Source of the DNA: DAOVRD01 sp964521715
GTDB lineage: Bacteria > Planctomycetota > Brocadiia > SM23-32
Assembly (NCBI GenBank): GCA_964521715.1
Contig: CAZFSS010000003.1
Coordinates: 166,446 to 230,445, forward strand
Direction of reading: 5' to 3'
Length of the DNA: 64,000 nucleotides
This document shows positions 43,301 through 50,466 of this stretch, piece by piece. The notes under the pieces were generated by a model that did not search any database, was not told where the DNA came from, and was given only the letters and a program-made list of their open reading frames with translations. Made by a program: the position numbers and the translations under genes. How positions within the stretch are numbered: the stretch's first letter is position 1; each line of letters starts with the position of its first letter.

Positions 43301-45132
43301 ACTTGCCGGCCAGCCAGGGCACGGCCTGGGGCACGATCGCCACGGGCATCAGCGAAGATGATCCGGCCAACTCGTACGGCTGGACCGTCAACGCCCCGGC
43401 AGGCACCACCTTCTACCTCTATGGCACGATATCTGATGGCGTCGCGACCGATGACGACCACACGGCGACGACGCTGCATGTGAACGTGTCGCCCACGATC
43501 GCGCCCACGGAGATTGTGCCGGGCACCCAGCGCTACCCGGGCCAGACCTACACGATCACGTGGACGGACTCCGATCCCGACGACAGCGCCCAGATCACGC
43601 TCCAGTGGGACGTTGACACCAACCTCGCGAACAACTCCCCCGCCAACGAAGACATCACGTGGGGCAGCATCGCGACGGGCATCAGCGAGGACGATCCGGC
43701 GAACTCCTACGACTGGCAGGTGGACGCGCCGCCGGGCCAGTATCACCTCTGGTTCTCGATTACGGACGACTATGCGACCGACTCGGAGGTGACGGCCAAC
43801 ACCATCCAGGTGCTGGAGACCGCCTTCCCTGTCTTCGCCACGCACACGTACAGCGACGGCGTGACCGTGAGGCTCTACGACATCAACCCGGGCAACGGGA
43901 CGCCGCCGTCCAGCACCGTCGCGTGGTCGTGGGCCGAGTTCGTCTACGGCCAGAAGGACATCGTGGTGGACGCCGGCTATATCGGCGACAAGGTGATTGG
44001 CCTGATCATGCTGTTCGGCAACGGGACCAACACGGCCGACCTGGGCATCGAAGTGGTTGACAATAACGGCCTGGGTAGCCTGATCGACGCGCGCAGCAAC
44101 CCCCAGCCGCTCGGCTTCCTCACCAGCAACGGCTACGTCGGCACGATCAGCCTGGGAGCCGGCATCACGGGCGCCGTAGTCGGGCCCGGCGAACCGCCCA
44201 CGGCCATCTACTGCAACGGCTACGTGCGAACCATCATCGCGAAGGGGGACGTGAACGGACAGCTCGTGGTCGACGGCGACCTGACGCTGCTCCAGGTGCT
44301 GGGCGGTGACCTGAACGGCGACGTGACGGTTTGCGGAAGCAACGTCGGCACGGTCATGGCCATCGCGATGGGCGTCCAGGGCGGCAGCATTGCGGGCGGC
44401 GTCACGGCGCAGGAGGGGAATGTCTCCACCGTCATGGCCATCGGCGGCGGCATCTCGGGCAGCATCGAGGCGCCGGCGGGCAGCATCGGCACGGTGATGG
44501 CCATCAACGGGGCGATCACCAGCCCGATGATCTACGGCCAGACCGGCGTGAACCTGGTGCAGGCCATAAACGGCGGCGTGGCTTCGGCCGTCACCTCGGG
44601 CGCGACACTCGGCACGGTGATGGCGATCGGCGGGAACCTCGACCTCACGGGCGGGCGCTCGATCTCGGCCGGATCCACCATCAACGCACTGATGGCCATA
44701 AACGGCAGCATCCTGGGTGACGCCGCGCTGAGCCCGGACATCTACGTCGGCAACGGCAACCTCTGGAGCCTTCTGGCCGTGGGCGGCGGGATGCAGAACG
44801 TCTGGGTGGAGGTGAACGGCACGGGCGCGTCGGTCGGGCGGCTGTCGAGCGTCTACGTGGGCGGCAGCGTCAGCAACTCCTTCTTGGAGGTCGAGGGGCT
44901 CTTCTCCAGCCTGGTCGCCTCAGGCAACTTCACGAACAGCAGCGTTCAGGCGGGGAGCCTGTCGGTGGTCTACGTCGGCCTGACGATCAGCGAGGACCCA
45001 AGCGACGGCGACACGGACACGATCCATGCCGACGCTGGCAGCTACTACGTGATCGACCACCTGACGGGATTCAAGCACGTCACACCGACCGCGCCGGCCA
45101 CCTTCGGCGGCCTGGTCGCTTCGGTGGGCTGA
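40372..45132 (+). CDS. LEPR-motif surface protein: FG-GAP-like repeats, five 111-aa repeats, C-terminal beta-helix
   Basis: This 1586-residue protein begins at ATG 40372 after AGGAGGGAGG. Residues 14-27 (LCLELLEERLLLDV) are a divergent LEPR motif. Residues ~35-585 contain FG-GAP/VCBS-like blades with Ca-type loops (DLDNDNWVD, DMNGDGNAD, DLNGDNVLD, DFNADGNVD), a likely beta-propeller. Residues 591-1148 are five ~111-aa repeats beginning NVPPTITL. Residues ~1150-1586 are Gly-rich beta-helix rungs ending in the terminal module shared with the proteins at 2-895 and 1813-20379 (SGNFTNSSV, HADAGSYYVID, FGGLVASVG). It is presumably exported and surface-associated; ligand and function are unknown. 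A strong hairpin follows at 45204. Confidence 0.88.
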   Translation: MSPLRMSRVGRGELCLELLEERLLLDVNSPFGTPVFTAVAGEPQVHAVGVGQVFGANGDAYADLIISYDDGATPPAMSYVRAMLGEPGGTFEEATVADLEGPIREIELADLDNDNWVDVISHFETYSGGVPDAGLIDVKLNDGDGTFSMMGRISILVGSDIDVLDMNGDGNADILVFSPSNTSVDVYLGTGTGTFGSPVNTDFGTGKTIAHHDDDLNGDNVLDIILDYSIGTPFPTGNTIEVHLGQASGAYYTAAAWQDEGNWTHFSVLHELSGDNRLDMLAYRQDSMLHSVDESVVVFRNDGDGTFTETWFKELTYWHLFSPSIADLDLDGDDDLLVQDVAFFEPGEPGYLDVFHNDGNAFFGTAQQSISVGSLMFAVVSDGVDVDHDGWPDLLAYIAAWTDSNLTNWGISFYFNDQSGIFVGTPVFVKPSVAPTTIIGMVQDLNGDHLLDVVFYRELRDGDDYVTNDEVYAFMNVSGRSFADEQLTEFGQHTTILPALIDFNADGNVDALPFYDVQPTDSDTAGGLTFWGGAGDGTFESAAGPHTTAGRIQDSYVPFAFDQDADLDVLLVGTDPTGLYVVLNGGGGPVNVPPTITLNNPAPGPNVKAGDVYTITWTDSDPDSSAQILLYWDTDTSSANNLPASQGTAWGTIATGISEDDPANSYGWTVNAPEGTTFYLYGTISDGVATDDDYTATTLHVNVPPTITLNDPAPGTNVNPGDVYTITWTDSDPDDNANIFLYWDADTIWQNNDAPSEGVTWKRITLNVWEDDANSYNWTVDAPAGGDYYFRAFIYDGPTSDDDYTSVPVHVNAAPTITLNDPTPGTNVSPGGLYTITWTDSDPDSDALIGLYWDTDTNSANDLPGDEGTAWGTIVTGISEDDPANSYGWTVDAPVGTTFYLYGTISDGVWAYDDYTGTTLHVTEAANVPPTITLSDPAPGAKVKAGDLYTITWTDSDPDSSAQIALYWDTDTNSANNLPASQGTAWGTIATGISEDDPANSYGWTVNAPAGTTFYLYGTISDGVATDDDHTATTLHVNVSPTIAPTEIVPGTQRYPGQTYTITWTDSDPDDSAQITLQWDVDTNLANNSPANEDITWGSIATGISEDDPANSYDWQVDAPPGQYHLWFSITDDYATDSEVTANTIQVLETAFPVFATHTYSDGVTVRLYDINPGNGTPPSSTVAWSWAEFVYGQKDIVVDAGYIGDKVIGLIMLFGNGTNTADLGIEVVDNNGLGSLIDARSNPQPLGFLTSNGYVGTISLGAGITGAVVGPGEPPTAIYCNGYVRTIIAKGDVNGQLVVDGDLTLLQVLGGDLNGDVTVCGSNVGTVMAIAMGVQGGSIAGGVTAQEGNVSTVMAIGGGISGSIEAPAGSIGTVMAINGAITSPMIYGQTGVNLVQAINGGVASAVTSGATLGTVMAIGGNLDLTGGRSISAGSTINALMAINGSILGDAALSPDIYVGNGNLWSLLAVGGGMQNVWVEVNGTGASVGRLSSVYVGGSVSNSFLEVEGLFSSLVASGNFTNSSVQAGSLSVVYVGLTISEDPSDGDTDTIHADAGSYYVIDHLTGFKHVTPTAPATFGGLVASVG
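42142..43815 (+). repeat. Five tandem ~111-aa repeats
   Basis: Units start at 42142, 42475, 42805, 43150 and 43483 (330-345 bases). Each reads PTITL.DPAPG.NV..GD.YTITWTDSDPD, then WDTDT, TGISEDDPANSY and WTV.AP. Units 1 and 4 are close to identical in DNA over most of their length; unit 5 is the most divergent. Confidence 0.9.
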
Positions 45133-45203
45133 GTGGCTCGCTGACCTGCCGGGCGCGCCGGGGGCCTATTGGGGACGGCGCAGCCTGGCCGGGAAACGTG
45201 CGG

Positions 45204-45242
45204 AGCGGGAGCCAGCCCCTTCCCCCGGGGCGGGCTCCCGCT
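45204..45242 (+). terminator. Strong GC hairpin after the surface-protein gene
   Basis: Ten base pairs (45204-45213 with 45233-45242), one A-G mismatch, then five more pairs (45215-45219 with 45227-45231) around a TTCCCCC loop. It lies 72 bases past the stop and 48 bases before the next promoter, a likely transcription boundary, though no clear T-run follows. Confidence 0.6.
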
Positions 45243-45289
45243 TAGTGTCCGCAGGGGGTGTCGCGTCGCAGCAGGCGAACTGAGCCCAT

Positions 45290-45318
45290 TTGACAGGCTC
45301 GGGCCGCGTTGCTAGCAT
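45290..45318 (+). promoter_or_regulatory. Sigma70-like promoter of the hydrogenase-metVF unit
   Basis: A perfect -35 TTGACA (45290-45295), a 17-base spacer and TAGCAT (45313-45318). The predicted start is near 45325, giving a ~65-base leader before ATG 45390. Confidence 0.65.
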
Positions 45319-45328
45319 GACCCGATTC

Positions 45329-45353
45329 GGCACTTCAGGCTGGTGGAAGTGCC
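45329..45353 (+). promoter_or_regulatory. Inverted repeat at the predicted 5' end of the hydrogenase transcript
   Basis: GGCACTTC (45329-45336) and GAAGTGCC (45346-45353) form a perfect 8-bp stem with a 9-base loop, immediately downstream of the -10 box. It could be an operator or a 5'-stabilising RNA hairpin. Confidence 0.45.
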
Positions 45354-45389
45354 ACGGCGCCGCGTCCGGCGGTTTCGAGGGAGGATCCC

Positions 45390-46271
45390 ATGGCACCGAA
45401 AGAGGTCAATCTCGTCTGGCTGCAGGGGGCGGGTTGCAGCGGCTGCTCCGTCTCTCTTTTGAACTCGGCCCGTCCAACGGTGAGGAACCTGCTGATCGAC
45501 CAGCTTGTGCCCGGCCTCCATGTCAGCCTCAAGTACCACCCGACGCTTATGGCGGGCCACGGCGCGCCGGCATTCGGGGTGCTGCGGGAGCTGCCGGCGG
45601 GCGACTTCGTGCTCGCCATGGAGGGCGCGATAGCGGAGAACGAGCCCTTCTGCACCGTGGGGGAGGAGGACGGGGAGGAAGTGAGCGTCCTTCGGAAGTT
45701 CATCGACCTGGCGGAGAGGGCCTCGCTGGTGCTGGCGGTCGGCACGTGTTCCTCTTTCGGGGGCATTCCTGCAGGCAATCCGAACCCCGGCAGTTGCAGG
45801 TCGGCCGGAGACGTGCTGGAAGCGCGAGGGATCTCCGTGCCCCTGATCAACGTGCCGGGCTGTCCGCCGCATCCCGACTGGATAAGCGCAACGCTGCTGG
45901 AGGTGCTGGCCAAGGGCGACCCGGCGGCGGTAGCCGTGGACGTGCTGCGTCGCCCGCTGATCATCTACGGGCACCTCATCCACGAGAACTGCCCGCGCAG
46001 GGCCTATTTCGACGAGGGCAAGTTCGCCGAGAAGCCGGGCGATCCGGAGTGTCTGCATAAGGTCGGGTGCAAGGGACCCATCACGTACGCCGATTGCCCC
46101 TTGCGCGAGTGGAACGACGGGCTGAACTGGTGCGTCAAGGCCGGCGCACCATGCCAGGGATGCACGCAGCCCGAGTTCATCGACGAGACTACCCCGTTCT
46201 ACGTTGAACTGGAAGAGGACCGCATGCCGAAGATCGGCGAGGGCGCGAACGTGGGAGGCCAGGATGAGTAG
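45390..46271 (+). CDS. [NiFe] hydrogenase small subunit
   Basis: The 293-residue small subunit carries the iron-sulfur relay. The proximal cluster ligands are visible as C16 and C19 (LQGAGCSGCSVSLL), C120 (VGTCSSFGG) and C158 (VPGCPPHPDW). The medial and distal cluster region follows with HLIHENCPRRAYFDEGKF, GCKGPITYADCPLREW, NWCVKAGAPCQGC and PEFIDETTPFY. The C-terminal pattern resembles group 1/2 uptake enzymes. Unlike periplasmic group 1 enzymes it has no Tat RR signal peptide, so a cytosolic location is predicted. It overlaps the large-subunit start by eight bases. The hydrogenase group needs phylogeny to settle. Confidence 0.9.
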   Translation: MAPKEVNLVWLQGAGCSGCSVSLLNSARPTVRNLLIDQLVPGLHVSLKYHPTLMAGHGAPAFGVLRELPAGDFVLAMEGAIAENEPFCTVGEEDGEEVSVLRKFIDLAERASLVLAVGTCSSFGGIPAGNPNPGSCRSAGDVLEARGISVPLINVPGCPPHPDWISATLLEVLAKGDPAAVAVDVLRRPLIIYGHLIHENCPRRAYFDEGKFAEKPGDPECLHKVGCKGPITYADCPLREWNDGLNWCVKAGAPCQGCTQPEFIDETTPFYVELEEDRMPKIGEGANVGGQDE

Positions 46272-47802
46272 GATCACCATAGACCCGGTAACAAGGATTG
46301 AAGGGCACCTGCGCGTGACCGTCGAGTGCAGTGACGGACGGGTCAGCGAGGCACGTTGCAGCGGGACGATGGCGCGGGGGCTGGAGGTGATCTTCCGCAA
46401 CAGGGATCCGCGCGACATCCCCATCCTGGCCCAGCGAATCTGCGGTGTGTGCCCTCAGGCGCATGCGACGGCTTCGGCCCTGGCCATGGATGACGCCTTC
46501 GGCGTGAAGGACCGCGTGCCGCCCAACGGGCGATTGCTGCGGGCCGTCATGCTCGGCGCCAACTTCCTGCAGTCCCACGTGCTCCACTTCTACCACCTGG
46601 CCGCGCTGGACTACGTGGACGTGACCGCCGTCGCGGACTACCGCGGCAATGACGCAGACCTCGCCGCCGTGCGGGACTTCATCGACCGCGGCGTGCTGGC
46701 GCCCTTCGTGCCGCGTTGCGAGGGCGACTACAGGCTGAGCAAGGACGAGAACGTCGCCGGCGTCCAGCATTACGTCTCCGCCCTGCAAGTGCGGAAGAAC
46801 TGCCACGAGCTGCTGGCCCTCTTCGGCGGCAAGATGCCGCATCAGTGCACTGTGAACGTCGGCGGCGTGACCACGCAGGTGACGCGGGACAAGGTGGCGG
46901 CCGCCCTGTCCTACGCGCGGGAGATCGAGGACTTCGTGCGCCGCGTTTACCTGGCGGACATACTGATGCTGGCGAAGGCCTATCCCGATTACCTGGAGAT
47001 CGGCCGCGGGTGCTCGCGGTTCCTCTCGTACGGCGCGTTCCAGGACGAAGGCCTCTTCGTGGCGGGCAAGTTCGACGCGGAGAAGGATCAGCTCTGTCCG
47101 CTCGATCCCGACAAGATCACCGAAGACGTCCTGCACTCCTACTACGCGGACGAGTGCGGCGGGCTTCGGCCCTCCGTCGGCCGCACGGAGCCTCAGCCGG
47201 GCAAAGAGGGCGCCTACTCGTGGGTGAAGGCCCCCCGCTACGACGGTGAGCCATGCGAGGTCGGTCCGCTGGCCAGGGTGGCCGTCGGTTTGAAGGCCGG
47301 GAGCAAGCGGATAAGCGATGCCGCGCAGTCGTTTTGCAGGCAGGCCGGGATCGAGCCGTCCGCGCTCAACTCGACCCTCGGGCGGCACGCGGCGCGCGCG
47401 GTCGAGGCGTCGATCATCGTCCGCAGGCTGCAGGACTGGATACTGGAGCTCCAGCCGGAGGAGCCGTGCGTCATCGCGGTGCAGGTGCCGGAAGCGGGCA
47501 GCGGCCGTGGGCTGACCGAGGCGCCTCGCGGCGCGCTGGGCCATTGGGTTAGCATCGAGGGCGGCAAGGTGGCGAACTACCAGGCCGTCGTCCCGACGAC
47601 GTGGAACGGGTCGCCTCGGGACTCCGGCGGCGTGCCCGGCCCCATCGAGCAGGCCATCCAGGGCAGTCCGGTGAATGACCCGGACAACCCGTTCGAGGTC
47701 GTCAGGACGATCCGGTCATTCGACCCCTGCCTGGCATGCGCCGTGCACGTGGCGAATCGAAAGGGCTCAAGGCTGGTGGAGATGTCCCCCTGGAGCTGGT
47801 GA
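46264..47802 (+). CDS. [NiFe] hydrogenase large subunit
   Basis: ATG 46264, overlapping the small-subunit stop and preceded by GGAGG (46254-46258), gives 512 residues. The Ni-Fe site cysteines are C60 and C63 (RICGVCPQAH) and C489 and C492 (DPCLACAVH). H495 is followed by a 17-residue tail, matching the usual endopeptidase processing site and C-terminal extension. The N-terminus VTRIEGHLRVTVE is the standard large-subunit opening. It catalyses reversible H2 oxidation with the small subunit. The maturation protease gene begins eight bases downstream. No hypA-F genes are in the window, so other maturation factors must lie elsewhere. Confidence 0.93.
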   Translation: MSRITIDPVTRIEGHLRVTVECSDGRVSEARCSGTMARGLEVIFRNRDPRDIPILAQRICGVCPQAHATASALAMDDAFGVKDRVPPNGRLLRAVMLGANFLQSHVLHFYHLAALDYVDVTAVADYRGNDADLAAVRDFIDRGVLAPFVPRCEGDYRLSKDENVAGVQHYVSALQVRKNCHELLALFGGKMPHQCTVNVGGVTTQVTRDKVAAALSYAREIEDFVRRVYLADILMLAKAYPDYLEIGRGCSRFLSYGAFQDEGLFVAGKFDAEKDQLCPLDPDKITEDVLHSYYADECGGLRPSVGRTEPQPGKEGAYSWVKAPRYDGEPCEVGPLARVAVGLKAGSKRISDAAQSFCRQAGIEPSALNSTLGRHAARAVEASIIVRRLQDWILELQPEEPCVIAVQVPEAGSGRGLTEAPRGALGHWVSIEGGKVANYQAVVPTTWNGSPRDSGGVPGPIEQAIQGSPVNDPDNPFEVVRTIRSFDPCLACAVHVANRKGSRLVEMSPWSW

Positions 47803-47809
47803 GCCGCTG

Positions 47810-48307
47810 ATGAGCCAAGCGTCTGACGGGCCTGCGATCGGCGTGATCGGCATCGGCAACCTGCTGCTCGGCGACGAGGGCATGGGCGTCCACGCTGTCC
47901 GGGCGCTCGCCGACGAGGGGCCCATCCCGGGCGTGAAGCTCATCGACGGCGGGACGGATCCTTGGGGCGCCCTCTCGGCGGCGGAGCGGTGCAGCGCGCT
48001 GTTGCTTCTGGACGCCGTTGCAGCCGGGAAGGAGCCCGGCCAACTGCATCGACTGGAGCTGGACGAGGTGGAGACCGGGCACGCACTGATGTCCCTGCAC
48101 GGGGTCAGCATGTTCCATCTGCTTCAGTACGAGAGGCTGTGCGGGAACCGCTTCGAGGAGGTCGTCGTGCTCGGCATGGAGCCGCTTACTGTCGAGCCGG
48201 GCATCGGGCTCTCCCGCCCTTGCAGGGAGAGGCTGCCGGCGCTGCTTGGCCTCGTCAGGGATGAGATACAGGCAATTCGAGGACGCATGAGCCGCCAAGG
48301 AGGATAG
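47810..48307 (+). CDS. Hydrogenase maturation endopeptidase (HyaD/HybD family)
   Basis: This 165-residue protein has the family motif IGIGNLLLGDEGMGVHAV with the Ni-sensing Glu, then LLLLDAV with the Asp, and LMSLHGVSMFHLL with the His ligand region. The enzyme removes the C-terminal peptide of the hydrogenase large subunit after Ni insertion. That agrees with the 17-residue extension of the adjacent large subunit. Its length is normal. The start ATG 47810 lies eight bases after the large-subunit stop. MetV begins four bases after its own stop. Confidence 0.9.
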   Translation: MSQASDGPAIGVIGIGNLLLGDEGMGVHAVRALADEGPIPGVKLIDGGTDPWGALSAAERCSALLLLDAVAAGKEPGQLHRLELDEVETGHALMSLHGVSMFHLLQYERLCGNRFEEVVVLGMEPLTVEPGIGLSRPCRERLPALLGLVRDEIQAIRGRMSRQGG

Positions 48308-48311
48308 GCAA

Positions 48312-49007
48312 ATGCTGGTTACTGAGCTGAAACCCAAGGAGGAGATGCTGGAGTCGCTCGGTCCGGACGCCAGCCTCTTCCTGGTGGGCTGCAACGGCTG
48401 CGCCAGCGCGTGCAGCACGGGGGGCGCGGAGAACCTGCCGGCCTTGCAGGAGCTCATCGCAGGCGCAGGCAAGACGGTCACGGGCACAACCAGCGTGGAT
48501 TTCCTCTGCGACAAGTCGCTCGTGCGCTCCCGCCTGCGTCCGTTCACGCGGCAGATCATGGACAGCGACTCCGTGCTCGTGGCCACGTGCGGCATCGGCG
48601 TGCAGTGCGTGGCGGACTCCGTGCTCAAGCGGGTGCGGCCCGCCTGCAACACCACCAACCAGGGCGGCACGCGCGGCACCTGGCCCGGCAGTGAGCGGTG
48701 CGCCGAATGCGGCGATTGCCTGCTCGACAAGACGGGCGGCATCTGCCCCATCACCAACTGCTCCAAGAGCATGGTGAACGGGCCCTGCGGCGGGACCACC
48801 TCCGAGGGCAAGTGCGAGGTGGACCGCCAGCGCGACTGCGGCTGGTATCGCATCTACATGCGGCTGAAGGACTTGAGAGCGCTTGACCAGATGAAGAAGA
48901 TCGCGCCGCCCAAGAAGCACGGCAACTACCTGCCCTCTTACGCGGTCATGACGGGCGAGCATTGGGCGGTCGACGTGCCCGCAGCGGAGGAGGCCAAAGA
49001 TGAGTAA
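48312..49007 (+). CDS. metV: MetV-like protein (methylenetetrahydrofolate reductase C-terminal domain, Fe-S)
   Basis: This 231-residue protein starts at ATG 48312 after GGAGGA. It is cysteine-rich in the pattern of the MTHFR_C/MetV family: GCNGCASACSTGG near the N-terminus, VATCGIGVQCVAD, then ERCAECGDCLLDKTGG, CPITNCSKSMVNGPCGG and RQRDCGWYRIY. In acetogens MetV is the iron-sulfur partner of MetF and is required for methylenetetrahydrofolate reductase activity. Its stop overlaps the MetF start by eight bases, indicating coupling. Placement just behind hydrogenase genes suggests electrons from H2 may reach the reductase, directly or through a carrier (inference). Confidence 0.88.
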   Translation: MLVTELKPKEEMLESLGPDASLFLVGCNGCASACSTGGAENLPALQELIAGAGKTVTGTTSVDFLCDKSLVRSRLRPFTRQIMDSDSVLVATCGIGVQCVADSVLKRVRPACNTTNQGGTRGTWPGSERCAECGDCLLDKTGGICPITNCSKSMVNGPCGGTTSEGKCEVDRQRDCGWYRIYMRLKDLRALDQMKKIAPPKKHGNYLPSYAVMTGEHWAVDVPAAEEAKDE

Positions 49008-49881
49008 CTTCTCGGACGCCCTGGAGCGCGGCGATTTCGTGGTGACCAGCGAGATCGGTCCGCCCAAGGGCACCAACGTCGAGCAATGCCTCGACGAGGC
49101 CGAGCACCTGCGAGGCAAGGTCGTCGCCATCAACGTGACCGACATCCAGAGCGCCGTGATGCGCTTCGGTGGCATGGCTACCTGCCACATGCTGGTGGAG
49201 CGCGGCCTCGAACCCGTCTTCCAGATGGTGTGTCGCGACCGAAACCGCCTCGCCCTGCAGTCGGACCTGCTCAGCGCGTACAAGCTCGGCGTCGAGAACG
49301 TCCTGTGCCTAACCGGCGACCACAACGTGCTGGGCGACCATCCCGACTCCAAGCCCGTATTCGATCTGGAGGCCGTGGGCCTGCTTCAGTGCGTCAGCAC
49401 CTTGTGCCAGGGGCGCGACATGGCGGGCAACGAGCTGGACGGCACGCCGCGCTTCTTCCCCGGGGCAGTGGTTGCTCCCGGCACGGATCCCGTCGAGCCC
49501 CAGATCATCCGCATGGAGAAGAAGATCGCCGCCGGCGCGAAATTCTTCCAGACGCAGGCGGTCTACGACGCGGATGAGTTCGCCCAGTTCATGAAGCAGG
49601 TCGAGGGTTTCGGCGTTCCGGTCCTCTGCGGCCTGGTGCTTCTGAAGTCGGCCGGCATGGCCAGCTTCATGAACAAGAACGTCTCCGGCGTCAAGGTTCC
49701 GAAGCGACTGGTGGATCGTCTGAAGGCCGACAAGGACAAGGCGAAATCGGGCGAGACGGCCGTCGAGATCGCCGTCGAAACCATCGAAGGCGTCAAAGAC
49801 CTCTGCCAGGGCATCCACATCATGCCCCTGGGATGGGACCACCTCGTGCCCGAGATCATCGACCGGGCCGGGCTCGCCTGA
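49000..49881 (+). CDS. metF: Methylenetetrahydrofolate reductase (MetF)
   Basis: This 293-residue TIM-barrel flavoprotein starts at ATG 49000 behind GGAGGAGG. Family features include VTSEIGPPKGTN near the start, NVTDIQSAVMR, ERGLEPVFQMVCRDRNR, NVLCLTGDH and AKFFQTQAVYD, followed by GLVLLKSAGMASFMN. It reduces 5,10-methylene- to 5-methyl-tetrahydrofolate, using FAD, for methionine synthesis or the methyl branch of the Wood-Ljungdahl pathway. Coupling with metV supports the MetVF type rather than the stand-alone NAD(P)H-dependent form. It is the last gene of the hydrogenase unit; 155 bases without a gene follow. Confidence 0.92.
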   Translation: MSNFSDALERGDFVVTSEIGPPKGTNVEQCLDEAEHLRGKVVAINVTDIQSAVMRFGGMATCHMLVERGLEPVFQMVCRDRNRLALQSDLLSAYKLGVENVLCLTGDHNVLGDHPDSKPVFDLEAVGLLQCVSTLCQGRDMAGNELDGTPRFFPGAVVAPGTDPVEPQIIRMEKKIAAGAKFFQTQAVYDADEFAQFMKQVEGFGVPVLCGLVLLKSAGMASFMNKNVSGVKVPKRLVDRLKADKDKAKSGETAVEIAVETIEGVKDLCQGIHIMPLGWDHLVPEIIDRAGLA

Positions 49882-50004
49882 GCGGCAGCGGTCAGCCGGC
49901 GGCTGTCGGTTGCTGGTTCCAGGGGGTTCACGGTCGAGCCGGGTCGCGGCGGCAGGCGCAGAAACGTTATCATCTCGTCCTCCGGCTGGCGTGCGGCCGA
50001 CTGC

Positions 50005-50010
50005 TATAAT
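50005..50010 (+). promoter_or_regulatory. -10 box before the DUF2007 gene
   Basis: A perfect TATAAT 26 bases upstream of ATG 50037. No matching -35 at 16-18 bases is convincing. Confidence 0.35.
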
Positions 50011-50036
50011 GGCGTGCGCCTCTCGGGGGGATTGCG

Positions 50037-50273
50037 ATGGGGTGTGAAGAGGACTTGGTCGTCTTGTATGAGACGGACGGCCCGCTCGAAATCGGGATGG
50101 TCAAGTCTGCCCTCGACGCGGCGGCGATTCCGTACTGCGTCACGAACGATACGATCTCGACCGTGCTCCCGTGCGACGGGATGCTGATCGTTCGCTTCGA
50201 GGTGCGCCGTTGCGACGCACAGGCGGCGCGGGAGGCGCTGGCTGACATGGGGCTGGAATGCTCCGAGCCCTGA
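50037..50273 (+). CDS. DUF2007-domain small protein
   Basis: This 78-residue protein fits the DUF2007 ('putative signal transducing protein') family: LVVLYETDGPLEIGMVKSAL, a Cys-containing turn AAIPYCVTND, and LIVRFEVRRCDAQAAREAL with a ferredoxin-like alpha/beta pattern. ATG 50037 follows a GGGGGG tract. Members are small cytosolic proteins of unknown function, sometimes fused to zinc ribbons. It stands alone here. The family call is good; no function can be assigned. Confidence 0.7.
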   Translation: MGCEEDLVVLYETDGPLEIGMVKSALDAAAIPYCVTNDTISTVLPCDGMLIVRFEVRRCDAQAAREALADMGLECSEP

Positions 50274-50400
50274 TCGGCGTTGCGCGTCCCCGGCTGGTTC
50301 GGGGGGCCGGCGCTTGGGCGGCAAGGTCAGCAGGCCCGGCAACGGCAGTAGCCAGCTTGGCCGACGTACGGCGGCTGGGCCAGTAGTCAGCAACGGCCAA

Positions 50401-50460
50401 CAACGAACAACGAACAACGGCGAGCAGGAGCAGGAGCAGGAGCAAGAGCACGAGTAGGAG
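50401..50460. repeat. Short tandem repeats (CAACGAA and GAGCAG types)
   Basis: CAACGAA occurs twice plus a CAACGG at 50401-50420. Six 6-bp units of GAGCAG and its variants (GAGCAA, GAGCAC, GAGTAG) fill 50422-50457. They lie between the DUF2007 gene and the end of nrdJ, in 193 bases with no gene. This looks like slippage-generated simple sequence. Confidence 0.8.
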
Positions 50461-50466
50461 AAGAGG

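Noticed and set aside
40375..43845. 1156-codon minus-strand frame opposite the 40.4 kb surface gene
   Set aside because: Antisense shadow; composition follows the plus-strand repeats and no recognisable motif occurs.
46204..46263. Upstream in-frame start of the hydrogenase large subunit
   Set aside because: It would overlap the small subunit by more than 60 bases; ATG 46264 has GGAGG and matches the family N-terminus.
50401..50460. Tandem short repeats considered as a CRISPR or regulatory array
   Set aside because: Units are 6-7 bases without spacers and no cas genes are nearby; simple-sequence slippage explains them.
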